From contig NC_057811.1 in the NCBI RefSeq assembly GCF_018294505.1, positions 24,804,197 through 24,868,196 of the forward strand: 64,000 nt of DNA, given 5' to 3'. Below, one piece after another: positions 37,041 to 49,300 of the stretch; position 1 is the first letter of the stretch, and every line of letters begins with the position of its first letter. The notes beneath the pieces were generated by a model. It was given only the letters and a program-made list of their open reading frames with translations, did not search any database and was not told the DNA's origin. This DNA is from Triticum aestivum (taxonomy: Eukaryota > Streptophyta > Magnoliopsida > Poales > Poaceae). Both the position numbers and the translations under genes were made by a program.

Positions 37041-37679
37041 AAAATAATAGCCAGTGCGCCAAAGCGACTTTGAATACCTCATCTGTTGATAAGTCAATCC
37101 GGAGTTTAAATACCCGGCGGCTCTTGGCCGATGGCGATTTAATACGCCTCCATTGTAAGCCGGAATTTGTACAACCCGGCGGCTTATAGCCTTTGAGAAA
37201 ATCAAGAATTGATAACCCTTTTGAGACACCAATTTCCATCTATGATGATGGGCTTGAATTTAATCATTTATGTAAGTCATAGCTCTGTAAGTCCTGCAAA
37301 GTTTAAACAACATATACCCTGGCGACTTAACGTCAAAAACCAGGGCGGGTAACCACCCAAATGTAGTCTTATCCTGCACACAAGTAGATCACAAGAACCC
37401 TTGGCGGTTTACCGCAGGGCGGGTCATAATATCTCACATATAACCACTGTGATATTGAATTTGTACTGCCGGTTTACATGACCTGTGCAGTAAGGGTGAT
37501 AATCCAATCCTTAGAAGCCAATGCTTCCACATAGATGATGATTGTTCATAAGCTGGCGATTTATCATCGACAAATCAAGCCGGGTTAAATAGCAACCACT
37601 CATATACACTTTACATATGAAAAAGAGCTTCAAATAAAATCCAAAAATTGTTTGCAAAAAGAGACTTCAAAATTTTTGA

Positions 37680-38125
37680 GGCTTCTGATTCGAATACGAT
37701 CAGAAAACCGTCCCAAAGGGGTTAAGCTAATATTCGAATACGATCATATAGCCCCCAGTGGCTTTGGCGTTGCCGATCAAGAGGGTACCGACAGTTATGT
37801 TCTCTTTGGTTCGAATACGACCTATGTTTGAACAGGAAGCCCCCAAATGACCTTGAGAGTTGTTTAACGACGCTGATTCGAATACGATCCACGTCGGTTC
37901 TCAAAAGGGGTTGAGCTATGATTCGAATACGATCAAGAAGCCCCCTAGTGAGCTCGGCAGTGTGCTGATCAAAAGGGTATCGACAACTATGTTCTCTTTG
38001 GTTCGAATACGACCTATGTTTGAACAGGAAGCCCCCTAGTGATCATGAGAATATTTAACGACTCTGATTCGAATACGATCAGGGTCACACCAAAAGGGTT
38101 AAGCTAAATTCGAATACGATCAGCT
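37680..38125 (-). repeat. TTCGAATACGA-motif array, short Tat element
   Basis: The word TTCGAATACGA recurs eight times in about 440 bp, alternating GATTCGAATACGATC and GGTTCGAATACGACC, with AAGCCCCC or TAGCCCCC words between. A related array at 51010-51410 in the longer Tat element aligns over long stretches (for example CGTCCCAAAGGGGTTA, then ATATAGCCCCCAGTGG). Confidence 0.85.
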
Positions 38126-39021
38126 CCCAATGGTCATTCAAGCAGGGTACCTATATTTGAGTTGTGCTTTGTAACAGACTCTCTTTGGTCCCTTTAATTT
38201 TTCCTGAGAGCTCGAACTTTGCGAGAGACAACCTCTTTTTGAACCGGAAATTTGTAAAACGGATATTGAGAGCTTCAAAGCTTTATAAGATATAAATTTA
38301 CCTTGAGCCGGATGTTTGAACCGGATTTGAAAGCTTCAAAACTTTGCGGGAGAGAGATATCTCTTGAACCGAATTTTAAACCAGAATCTTTATTTTGAAC
38401 TGGCAATTTTCTGACGGCCTTTAAATTTTTGTCAATATGGTAGCAGCCTCCGGAACCGGGTTATCATTCCCTCCAACGACTCGGGGTTCCCGAGTCATGT
38501 CACTGTAGCCCCCGAGTCTCAAGATGACTCGAGGAGTTAGCTTGAGATTCTCCATATTTAACCGTGATATAAACCGGCATAACTTGTATATCATTGGTGT
38601 TGATAGCACGATGTGTATCCACAGAAGGTTGAGGTGACTTCGGCGGGTTATTAATGATCCCGTATGAGCCGTGTCAGCAACTTGGCCAATGGTTCCTTCC
38701 GACTGGCTGTTTGAAGTTCAACCAAACTGTAGTGACGGCGACTTGTGCGCATGTCCATTGAGCCATCCGGTGCAGACGGCGGTTGATAGTATATGATAAT
38801 TTGCCTCCAATTTGTTGGAAGAAAAACCGGGCTTCCCAAGTAGTGACCTGCTCATACTCAATTAAACATCTTATGCAGATAGGTGCGGCCCGATGTGTTG
38901 ATTTAGACCAGGCCGCAAGAGTCGGGTGGTAAAGATGACCGCAACATCTGAGGCGGCACAGACAGATGAACCGGCCGCGGCGTTGTAAGCCGGTGTGGAC
39001 GGACAAGTTGTCCTCCTTGTT

Positions 39022-39095
39022 GTAAGCCGGCGGGGTCGCGAGAGACGGCCACGGCGTTGTAAGCCGGCGCGGTCGCGAGAGACGGCCACGGCGCT
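39022..39095. repeat. 37-bp GC-rich tandem pair
   Basis: Two adjacent copies begin GTAAGCCGGCG at 39022 and 39059 and continue GGTCGCGAGAGACGGCCACG. Related GTAAGCCG and GCCGCGGC words extend on both sides to about 38970 and 39490. No protein is implied. Confidence 0.6.
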
Positions 39096-40645
39096 TGAAG
39101 CCGGTGCGGGAGCCCGTTGAGTAACGACGGCCACCCGTGCCAAAAGATGTTGGCGTGCCTCAGTCACCGCAGTATAATATCACTTTTTGTCATAAATAAT
39201 TGCCCTGCATCAACAATATTGCAGACCAAGGCAAAGATAAACTTGTTTTTGACAAAAACCAACATGTTCTAATAAACAAACTTGGATGGATATCACCTGA
39301 TTTGTTTGGACGACAGATGATCCGTTTATCGCAACAGAGACGGCTGAACACGCCCCTGGCGGCTCAGGACCGTAGGAGCGGCTCTGATTTGTTGATAGAC
39401 ATATCGGAGTCAACCGCGATATTTAAAGGACAGGGCGGACGCGTGAGTCGGCCGCGGCATTGTAAGCCGCGCGGACAGACGAGTCGGCCGTGGGCGCGGA
39501 CGGTTGAGCCGGCGCGGGTATGGTCGAATGAACCAGTTACACGCGTGGTCCCGGTGAGTTGATGTAGAACGGACTGCTGAGGCGGCGATTTGCGCACATC
39601 TGTTAAGCCTTTTGATATAGTGCGGATATAAACGCGACCTCCATTGATAGCGCGCCAGGATCGGATCATACTTTAATCACGAGGTAATTGACCTGTGTAT
39701 ACAATAACATACCGCGAAAAAAGCTTTGGATGATACCTGATTATACCAGTAAAAGTTTAGACAAATAGCACCTGATATTCTTGTCAAATAAACAAGGATG
39801 CTGGTGTTGGATGGATTTTCCGGTAGCCTGACATGGTACAGATGCTTGCACGGCCTCCAGTGTCAACGTATGTTGGACTGCAGATGCCGATGACGCACGC
39901 AGGAGGCATATAAACCGGAGGCGAGGCTTCAGCCGCGGCCGTGGCGAGGGCGAGCGGAGGAAGTGACTTGTGGTCATGCAGTAGAAGCGGCAAAGGCGGA
40001 GAGCCGGCCGGCGCATGTGCCAGAGGCGACTCAGGGCCGAAGCGGCTCTTCAGCAAGTGTGGCGCAGACGCGGGTGAGGTGACACGCCAGTGGTGGTGGC
40101 TCGTGTGCAGACTTGCGGTCGAGGCGCAGGCCGAGGCCAGCTTGGCACGACTGTTGTGGCGAGCGGCTCGCGGCAGAGGCGGAGGCGAGTCAAATGGTCG
40201 AGCCCGGGTCTACGGAGACGTCCGCTTCCGGGTCGTGGCTGGATCAATTGGTTTTCGTCCGTGTCCTTCTCCAAATTGTGGTCTTCTTTTCCTTTGCTAT
40301 GTACGTACCAGCGGCGGCTGTTGGAGCGAGGCGGAGGCAGAACCGGTACGGCCAGCGCGAGGTTGGAAACGACTCGGAGTCGACATGCGCCCATGACCAA
40401 ATCCTCCTCCGATTTGTGATTGGTTTGACTTTTCTTCTCGTGCTTATGGATCATTGGATAGATCACTTTTTGCCTTCACATTTGGAATCGGTAGTACTAG
40501 TTGATGGCTCTTTCACATGGAAAACCTTGAAAATCCATAACGCTTTACTTTTCAAGTCAATCAATGAAGACTTGATTTATGTGCGTACGTTCAATCGATC
40601 TGGATCTCTCACGTGACCTCAAGCAGCTGTCCGGCTCATCGTTTT

Positions 40646-40927
40646 CTAAAATTGCACTGGTTTAAATTGTACTGGACGAGGATTGATTTGACGTATCTCC
40701 TTTCGTTGACCAAACCTGCCAGTTTTAATAGACCACGTGAGGCGGCAGTTTATCTTCGGCGAGACCGACTTCTTGCCTGATTCGGCGACTTGGGACGTGG
40801 CGCTGCACAGACGGAACCCTGAACCTTCATACTCAATCTTGTATACGCTGCTGCTGAAAACTTCTTCAATCTTTGACTGATGAGCTTCATGGTTGATGTA
40901 AACTCTTCCACGCTGGCTCTTCTTCAT
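40646..40927 (-). pseudogene. Gag N-terminal stub of the short Tat element
   Basis: A 93-codon minus-strand frame starts about 70-90 bp inside the primer site. It begins MKKSQRGRVYI and has a Y-IEYEGSGFRL segment. The gag of the longer Tat element starts MTKSRRGKLYI with SIEYGYRVPF at the matching place. The frame then stops, and nothing resembling the gag core, protease or pol follows. This is what remains of gag-pol after a large deletion. Confidence 0.7.
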
Positions 40928-40995
40928 CCGATCAATCGCGAGTTTCTCGATCCCTGGGAAGATCCCTCCAAGAACTCAACACCACCATGCGCCTG

Positions 40996-41014
40996 CCCCA
41001 CGGTGGGCGCCAAC
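40996..41014 (-). other. Primer-binding site, tRNA-Lys(CUU) type
   Basis: Minus strand TGGCGCCCACCGTGGGGC, next to the right LTR. It is the exact complement of the 3' end (with CCA) of plant tRNA-Lys(CUU) as I remember it. The same 18 nt occur in the longer Tat element. Confidence 0.85.
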
Positions 41015-41642
41015 TGTTGTGGAATTGTCACGGCAGATGTCCTTAGTGTCAGGACTTGGTCGTGAGGCCAACGCATCTATGTAGTAGCTTGAGAGGGGTT
41101 GGGCGGAATCGAGAGACGCAACACAAGACAAGGGTTTAGACAGCTTCGGGCCCCGGGAAACATCATCCGGTAACAACCCGACATGCTGTTTGAGGCTAGG
41201 TCTCACTATGATCACGGGAGAGTCGCCGGGAACCGGCTCTCGGTGTCTAGCCCTAGAGATTGTTTCTTGTTGCTCGTCCCTCTTTGGGGAGCCCTGCCCC
41301 CTCCTTATATAAGTCGGAGGGGCGGGTTACATAAGGAGTCCTAGTAGGACTAAGGCTAATCTATCTTTTCTTACAAGTTGATTACAAGTCCGGGTCTTGC
41401 TTCCGCGTAAAGGAAATATTCGTCATCCCTTTCTTTTTAAGCCGGCCCACCATAACATGAGCCGGCCTTCTGGGCCTTGGGCCTAGTCTTCTATCTGACC
41501 TGCCGTCGGGGTCATCCGTGAGTCGTCAGGCTCGTGAGTCGTCTGACAGTGAGCCGCCAGACCCGTGAGTCGCCAGTCCTCCGGCGGGTCACGGTGAAGC
41601 GCCAAGTCCGGCCGGGTCATACCGCGGGGTATATCCCCGACA
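41015..41642 (-). repeat. Short Tat element, 5' LTR (right)
   Basis: 628 bp, same as the left LTR without a 17-bp segment near its end. About ten substitutions between copies (about 1.6 percent by eye) indicate insertion on the order of under a million years ago at usual grass rates. Confidence 0.92.
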
Positions 41643-44600
41643 CCCTCCATGCTCTCGATCGTTCGATCACGATCGTGTGGGCGAAAACCGCACCCCGTTT
41701 GGACTCTCCTAGCTCCCTCTACCTACATATATGTGCCCCTCCCCGAAATTTCGTGCGGATGAACCCTAGCCCTGCTCCTCCCGCGCCGCCGGACGAAATC
41801 GCCATCGCCGGACGTGTCCGCCGGACACATCGCCTCGACCAATCCCGCGCCGCCACCTCAGCGCCGCCGCCCCCGCGCCCATTCCCGAGCCGCCACCTCG
41901 CCTCCTCTCTCCTCCCACCGCGCCATGCCTGCGGGGCCCAGATCCGGCCCGCGCGAGCCCNNNNNNNNNNNNNNNNNNNNNNNNNNNNNNNNNNNNNNNN
42001 NNNNNNNNNNNNNNNNNNNNNNNNNNNNNNNNNNNNNNNNNNNNNNNNNNNNNNNNNNNNNNNNNNNNNNNNNNNNNNNNNNNNNNNNNNNNNNNNNNNN
42101 NNNNNNNNNNNNNNNNNNNNNNNNNNNNNNNNNNNNNNNNNNNNNNNNNNNNNNNNNNNNNNNNNNNNNNNNNNNNNNNNNNNNNNNNNNNNNNNNNNNN
42201 NNNNNNNNNNNNNNNNNNNNNNNNNNNNNNNNNNNNNNNNNNNNNNNNNNNNNNNNNNNNNNNNNNNNNNNNNNNNNNNNNNNNNNNNNNNNNNNNNNNN
42301 NNNNNNNNNNNNNNNNNNNNNNNNNNNNNNNNNNNNNNNNNNNNNNNNNNNNNNNNNNNNNNNNNNNNNNNNNNNNNNNNNNNNNNNNNNNNNNNNNNNN
42401 NNNNNNNNNNNNNNNNNNNNNNNNNNNNTCGCCGCCGTCCGCCCGGCTGGTGACCTCGCCTCGTCGCCTCACCGACTCCGAGCGCCACCGCCGACCGTCA
42501 GCAACCCGCCGCCGCTCCCCGCGCCTCCCCCGGCGTCGCGCGCCTCGCCGGAGGTCGTCTTCGTCGCCGGCCGCCGCCTGATCGCCGGATCCGGCTGGTG
42601 GGACGAGATCCACCCGCCCGGCCATCCAAACGCCGTCCCGCGACCCGGATCCCTCCGTCCCGCTCCGTCTCGTCCCGCGTTGACTTTTCGCGAGGGTAAA
42701 TTTCTGCTAAGTCCCGAAATTGTTGCATTATGTTGCTCTGTTCATCATGCCATAACTTCGTGCTCGGTGCTCCGATTCATGCATATAATATATCGAAATG
42801 TTCGCCATGAGATGCTCTACATTTTGTTCCATTATGCCATGTCTGTTTGAGTTCATATTGATGCCTAAATCATCGTTGCAAGAGTTCTATATGTCTGTTA
42901 TCAGAACTTGGTGATTTGTCTTTTTCATTGCATTTTGTGTGTGCATCCTATGAGCTTGGTGTCTACATGTGTTTTGACTACATCATGCCATATTTACAGG
43001 GGTTCTTGCCTTGTATTTTTGTGATCTATGTGGTGACTAGCACAAGCATGCAAAGTAGCCTCCGTAATGTTGCTAATTTCTGTGACTTAGTGATTTCTGC
43101 CAAGTCTGAGTCTGTTATATTTTGTTGCCATGTAAATCTACTGTCACCATGAGTTCTGTGCATAATCTGAAGATGTTCACTAAGGACGTTTTGTTATACA
43201 TGTTATGCTCTATCCATCCATGCCCTTGGTTGTATTTATAGCCTGCTGTAGCTTGTTGTAATCTTGCTCCAAACTCGCTAAATAATGTTGTTGTCAGCCT
43301 GTTAACATGAAGTTCGTTATTGCCATGTGTTTTTCTAGTGATCCAGGTACCCTATGAACTTGCTCTTGCCATTCTTAGCTTCATAATAATGCCTTCTTAC
43401 TGTTGGTTACCTTGCCATGCCATGTAATGCTCTGCGGTGAGTGGTTGAAGCTCACCAACATGCCTACTTATCGTTATTTCTGCCATGCTCTGTTTTTCTT
43501 CTAAGTCTGAATCTGTCATATTACTTGCTATGTTTACATGGGTGACATCATATCTTATGTGCCTCTTTGGCTCATGATCAGTAAGGAACTTTTGTTCTAT
43601 GCAATTAGTAGATTCATTTCATGCCTTTGTTTGCTATGATATGTTCCTGTAGCATGTTGTTTGATAGCTCTAAACTTAGCAACCTGATGTTATTTCTGAC
43701 ATGTTCAGTGAATTCTGCCAAGTCTGTGAACCTGTTATTATTTGCAATCTTGCCATGTCTTTTTGGGCATGTTCTAGTGATTTCTGGAGATAGCTCAGTG
43801 TTCATGTTTGGTAATGCTTTACCTGCAAATCATGTCCATGCCTTTTGTTTTCATTTTGAGTTACCGTAGCATATTGTTTTGATGCTTTCTAGATGCCTAG
43901 TTGCTGTTTTGGACAAATTGTTGCTATATCTTGTTTGGAGTGTATGTGTTGCACCGTTGCTCCGTTTTGAGCATACTCTATATGAAACTTGCTTAGAATT
44001 GCATGTAGTTTTATATTATCTTGTTGCATCCTTGTTTTGAGGTGTTTGCTTGATGTTTGCATGCATTTTGCATCAATGCCATGTCTAACTTGTTTTGCTC
44101 ATATCTTCTAGGCCGTAGCTCCGAATCTAATGAACTTTATATGTAACTTGACTAGAATTTCGTGTAGATCATCTTGGTGCATCTTAACTTGCTGTTTAAC
44201 AACTTGAACATAAGGTTTATTCAGATCTGGAACAATTTCGAAATTTGCATATGAGGACTTACCGGATTTGTTATATGTTGTTTCCGGCCTCATTTAAACT
44301 TGCTTTGATGTGTTGTTCTTGTATGCATCATCTCTTGTCATGAGTAGCTTCATGTAGCCTTGTCATGCATCATACTTGGTTGAGCTTCATGTCTTGTTTA
44401 TGTGTGGTGTGTTTACCATGTTGTGTGCTTCTTCTCGATAGTTCCCATGTCGTTGCGATCGTGAGTATTCATTCGTCTTCGTGGCTTCATATTTTTCATG
44501 GACTCGTTCTTCTTCCTAGCGAGATTTCAGGTAAGATGACCGTCACCTTAGATCTCATTACTATCATTGCTATGCTAGTTGCTTCGTTCTATCGCTTTGC

Positions 44601-44826
44601 TGCGCTACCTATTCACTTGCTCTTCAAGCCTCCCAAATTGCCATGAAACCACCTCTAACCTTTGTCACCCTTCCTAGCAAACTTTTGTTTGGCTATGTTA
44701 CCGCTTTGCTCAGCCCCTCTTATAGCGTTGCTAGTTGCAGGTGAAGATGAAGTTTACTCCATGTTGGATTATGTTTATGTTGGGATATCACAATATCTCT
44801 TATATTATTAATGCATCTATATACTT
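41643..44826 (+). repeat. LARD LTR 2, part 2
   Basis: Resumes exactly after the CCCTC duplication and follows LTR 1 (matching about 27488-30676). It includes a gap of Ns (41961-42428) at the same GC-rich position as in LTR 1. It ends at ATATACTT where the CACTA element starts; LTR 1 continues GGTAAAGG there. Confidence 0.9.
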
Positions 44827-44844
44827 CACTACTAGAAAAAGGCT

Positions 44845-45190
44845 TACTAGTGGCGCACCAGTTTTGCTTACTAATGGTGCACTACTGGTGCGCCACTAGC
44901 ACCACGCCACTAGTATTTTTTACTAATGGCGCACCACTAGTGCGCCATTAGTATCTGGTATACTAATGGCGCACCAGGCAGTGCGCCATTAGTATAGGCC
45001 ACGGTGCGCCATTAATAAGCCTCACAGGGGGCCATATTTACCCATGTGCCTAGCCATACTAATGGCGCACCGTGTGGTGATGCGCCATTAGTATCCTTTG
45101 GCATACTAATGGCGCACTGCATGGTGATGCGCCATTAGTATCCTTTGGCATACTAATGGCGCACTGCGGTGTGATGCGCCATTAGTATGT
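44845..45190. repeat. CACTA subterminal inverted-repeat motifs
   Basis: At least six pairs of TACTAATGGCGCAC and its complement GTGCGCCATTAGTA, each able to fold as a short hairpin. In CACTA elements such subterminal repeats are the binding sites of the DNA-binding transposition protein. Confidence 0.92.
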
Positions 45191-45432
45191 ATATTAGGGA
45201 TTTTTTTTTCTTTTCTATTTTTTGCACAGATTACAAAATATATTATTGGACAGAATATAAGCAGCACCACACAGCAACAGCAGATTCATCGAATACAATA
45301 GAAGATTAGTCTCCGAATACAATTCATCATATTAGTCTCCGAATTCAAAAGACCGAACAAAGATAGAACATTAAAAGTCTCGAGACCGCGAGTAGCGAGC
45401 TTGTCTTCACATTACAAGTCGATATCGATCAT

Positions 45433-45495
45433 CTAAACTACCATCACATAGAAGAGAGCTGCGGTCATCACGATGGGCATCATTGCGATGAAACT
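45433..45495 (-). pseudogene. C-terminal exon part of split CACTA RNase H1-like-domain protein
   Basis: Continues the frame of 56165-56361 across the inserted Tat element through the duplicated AAACT. It encodes a short, strongly hydrophobic C terminus (SFIAMMPIVMTAALFYVMVV) and a TAG at 45433-45435. The tail could be a membrane anchor. Confidence 0.8.
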
Positions 45496-46012
45496 TGTCG
45501 TGGAATTGTCACGGCAGATGTCCTCAAGCTAGGACTTAGTCGTGGAGCCATCGCCGCTAGGAAGCTTGAAGGGGTTAATGGGACAAGGAAAACGAGGGTT
45601 TATACTGGTTCGGCCCCTTACGGTGAAGGTAAAAGCCTACGTCCAGTTGAGGTGGTATTGATTAGGGTTTCGATGACCAGGGACCTAACTGCTATGCCTG
45701 GCTCTCGATGAGATCTTTCTTGTCCCTAAGCCGCTACCGGGTCGTCCCTTTATATAGAGAGGTTGACGCCCAGCGGCTCTCAGAGTCCCGGCCGGCTCAT
45801 AAAAGTGTCCGGCTCGGACTCTCAACTATTCTTGCCTTATACTACAAGTCTCGCCATACGGCTGTTTATCACTACGGGCTTTAAGCCATCTCCGGGTCTT
45901 AAGCCCATCTTTGGCCCACCGTCTTCAAGCTTGGCACCGGGCTTCAAGTGATGACCCTTACGAGTAACCCGGCCTCTTCTGGCGGGTGACTCTAAGGTTT
46001 ATATCCTCAACA
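45496..46012 (-). repeat. Tat element 3' LTR (left)
   Basis: 517 bp, TG...CA. Followed on the plus strand by TTAGGCCCCAG, the polypurine tract CTGGGGCCTAA on the element strand. Confidence 0.95.
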
Positions 46013-46109
46013 TTAGGCCCCAGATTGATTTGAGCCGGCTCATGTCAATCTTCAATTCTTTCGACAGAAAATCTCCGGCTTACAATTGTGTGAAGGCCAT
46101 AACCCCGCG

Positions 46110-46302
46110 TGACGTCATCCTCTGGACTCCGGGTAATCCGCCGTGACGTCATCTTCCATTAAGTCCATTTTTTATTCCACCAGATCCGCAACGGATCTTA
46201 TCTTTACTGCCATCCCGAAAATCGAGGCGCCTCTCGGGCGAGATAACCGCGCCGTGGCCTCCTCGTTTCTCGCGCCCACTTATGAGACTGGCCTTATAAA
46301 TA
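46110..46302 (+). promoter_or_regulatory. Promoter of the antisense gene: two TGACGTCA boxes and TATA
   Basis: Perfect palindromes TGACGTCA at 46110-46117 and 46144-46151, both preceded by CG and followed by TC, 34 bp apart. They are classical bZIP (TGA/CRE-type) sites. TATAAATA lies at 46295-46302. Transcription would start near 46325-46335 in the C/T-rich stretch that leads to a GTAAGT donor. All read toward the antisense gene, opposite to gag-pol. Confidence 0.75.
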
Positions 46303-46324
46303 GCCCGACCCTCGGGTCTTTCCA

Positions 46325-49300
46325 TTCTCCCCCTTCTATCGTCCTCTTCCTCTCGCTGCTCCTGTGCTGCTCAAGCTCCGCCGCCGCCGCCGCCGCAACA
46401 GAGCTCCGCGTCCTCGTCGTCCTTGGCCGCTGCATCACCCTGAACTGTCCAGAGAACCGCGGCGAACCCCTGCATCCGTAAGTTCCTTCCTCCTCGTAGG
46501 ATAAATCTACATTAAGCTCATGCTGTTCTTCCCGTGTTCTTCGCCGTCGTTCGGGAGTTCTTGGTAGTTTTCATTTTTACTGCCTCTCCTTGATCTTAAG
46601 ATAGTATAGAACCAACGCGGCGACTGTTTAGCACCCATTTCAAATGCGAATAGATCTCTTTTCACTGCATAAAGGCTCCGTTCGAGCCCAAGAACTTCCT
46701 TTGCATCTGTTTTTAGGTCTAGAAACCTTCCTTTTAGCCGACCGTTTTGATCCAAATTATTTACTGCAATGTGTGAAACCTGTTTTCACCACACTTAGTA
46801 AAAAACTGCACCCGTTAAGTCATGGCGGTTTACATTTCCGGTTTAAAGAAACCACGCACCATAGAACCTTCCGGCTCAAAGGAGGCCATGTGCCATAAAA
46901 TTTTCCGGATCAACTATGACAAGGTCGTAGACAATCAAATTAATCTCAATACCTCCAGCGGCTTAGATAACCCGATGCACTTGGATATATGTCATTAGGC
47001 CCCTCCATAAGCCGCCACTTTAACATTGAACTGTAAATTTCCTCTGGCTTATAATTAAACCGGGCATGTTTCCTTTTATCATAGGCTTCCGACTTTCACC
47101 ATGCCTCCCAAAGCTCCCAAAGCTCCCATCACTTGCAATTGGATGAGGTCCAACGTCACCGATGAGACCTTAGCGGACTTTGTGAAGTCGGGTTACCTGC
47201 CCAAGAAGGACATCATGTCCTACTGTGCCTCCGACCCATCAGAGGAGAGACCACAGCCAAGGGACGGGGAGGTGGTCATTTTTGCGGATCACATGAGCCA
47301 GGGCTTCGCACCGCCCGGCTCAAAGTTCTTTAGAGACGTGCTGAATTTCTTTGACCTGCGGCCACAAGACATAGGACCCAATTCTGTGTCCAATATATGC
47401 AACTTCCAAGTGTTCTGCGAAGTCTACCTTGGAGAGGAGCCCAGCTTGCTGCTCTTCAGAGAGCTTTTCTACCTGAACCGTCAGAACGAGTGCGCCAACG
47501 GGCCACGCTTGGAACTTGGTGGCATCTCCATTCAGCGACGGAGAGACTGCCTTTTCCCTTACGCCGAGCCGCCAAGCCACCCAAAGGACTGGAACCAGAC
47601 GTGGTTCTATTGCCAAGACACGTCGCCGGCTGACGAGAGTCCACTGCCCGGCTTTCGCCCCTCGCGTCTGGAACCAACACACCCTCTGTCAAACAAGCTG
47701 ACTCAAGCGGAGCGCCAACCTCTGCTCCCCACCATTAACAAGATCAAAGCTCTCCTGGGCAATGGTCTCAATGGAATTGATCTGGTCCGGGTCTGGATCT
47801 CGTGGCGGGTGATCCCCTTGAGCCGCCGCCCCGCTTAATGTGTGAGTACACAGGCCGGAAAGATGACCCCCTGCGACACAGCCGCAACGATCTTCCTGAA
47901 GACGTTGCCGAGGACATGACCAAGGCTCTCTTGAACGAGAGCTTGGCAGACTGCGGGAGAACCGGGTTAGCCCCCTTCTGCAAGACCAACCCAGCCCCAG
48001 TGGTAAGCCGCTGATCTGAACATCTTATCTTCTTCTGTAGATAACCTTCATCTGAATCTTTAAGAAATCATCATTGTATTTTTCAGGCTGATGAAAAATT
48101 CTGGAAGGTCAAATATGACCATGAGGCGGCCAAGAAGGCCAGGAAGGCTAAGAAAGCCGCCAAGAGAGCCGCTCCCCGCGAGAAGGGAAGTAGGCCTACT
48201 GCTTCAGAGCTGCTGCAACTAAGCGACAGCTTCGAGTCAGAGGTAACCCCTGAACCTGTAATCTCTTGTTGTATTTATTGTTTATTTCTGTCCGCCTTAT
48301 CAATACTGTTCATCAACAGGATGACACCGGAGCAAATAACCCGGTGGTTGAAGAGGTAATGACACTTTCCTCCGACTCGGAGCCCTTGCCAAGGCCGAAA
48401 GTCCGAAGGGTAACCCGGAAAGTAAGATTTTCTCATCCTTTAGCTTATCAAGATCCTCAATTTCGTTTGAAGCAACAGACTCATGAGAGCCGACGGCACA
48501 CCCAGACCAACAAGGACGCTGACCTCTCCTCCGGCTTACCCGACACATCGAGGAAACGCCGAACCGAGGTTATCTCCAACTTGTACCCTTTTCATCCTTT
48601 GGCGGGTGTTATACGTCAACCGCTCAATTCTTCTGATTCAAACTATCAGGAAACCTCACCCTCCTCTGGTGACTCGATGCAATCAAGCCTGCCGGCCTTC
48701 AAGACCGTACCCGGGTAATGATTATTATCTCTTGTTGTGCTTATCTTTGCTCATACCTTTGTACTAACCTTTTTGTCCTTTCAGTGCCCAGGCAAAGCTC
48801 ACCAAGAAGGCGAAGAAGAACAAGCCGATGGAAGAGCCGGACTTGCATGAACCGGAGGTAGCAGCTCAAGAACCGCCAGCTGCCTCCGCTCCCGAAGCCA
48901 CCGCTCCAACCGACAAGGCAACTGCAGAAGCTTCTGCTAACCCGGAGACCTCCAGCTCAGCTCAGCCGGTCAATGACCCGGACGTGGTAATCACCCGGAC
49001 GGAGTTTGTTGAGCCGGGGAGACCTACTGCACTGGCCAAGTGCTCCGCCAAGGAGGAGTTGCTACAGCACCGCCGGGTTAATCTGGACCTCACCGACTAC
49101 GCCAATCTGAACATCGGAGAGATCGTCTCCGGCTATGTCAGCCAAGTGCACAAGAGCCGGGATGTAGAGATCGGCATGGTGAACCAGATTCAGCAGAAGT
49201 CTGAGGTACTACTCTTCTTTCTTCTTGCTTACTGCATAGTTATCTTGTTATTCTTACCATACTCTAGCCCCCAAGTCTACGACTTATGATAGAATATGTT

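Larger units (their letters stand above)
35203..41642 (-). mobile_element. Short Tat-type gypsy derivative, non-autonomous, target duplication CCCTC
   Basis: LTRs at 35203-35847 (645 bp) and 41015-41642 (628 bp) differ by about ten substitutions and one 17-bp indel, by eye. CCCTC flanks both ends (35198-35202, 41643-41647). The primer site lies against the right LTR on the minus strand, so the element reads right to left. The interior of about 5.2 kb keeps only a gag-like start (40646-40927). The rest is non-coding with two repeat arrays (36434-37040, 37680-38125), a tRNA-Lys-like sequence and small GC-rich repeats near 39022-39095. It shares the LTR start, primer site and 3' arrays with the longer Tat element at 45496-56164. 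Confidence 0.9.
27077..44826 (+). mobile_element. LARD: long-LTR non-coding gypsy-type retrotransposon, nested
   Basis: LTR 1 (27077-31972) starts TGTAACGCCCCGGATC and ends GCGTGACA; a TGGTATCAGAG primer site follows. The internal part (31973-34794) has no reverse transcriptase, integrase or gag text on either strand. LTR 2 starts with the same TGTAACGCCCC at 34795. It is interrupted at 35202 by a Tat-type element, resumes at 41648, and is cut again at 44826 by a CACTA end. LTRs of about 4.9 kb with a non-coding interior fit the large retrotransposon derivatives of Triticeae (Sukkula/Erika style). The name is from memory of that group and not proven. Enzymes would have to come from another element. 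Confidence 0.85.

Noticed and set aside
44845..45190. Possible microRNA precursors
   Set aside because: The hairpins are the known subterminal repeats of CACTA elements; no evidence of a distinct mature RNA.
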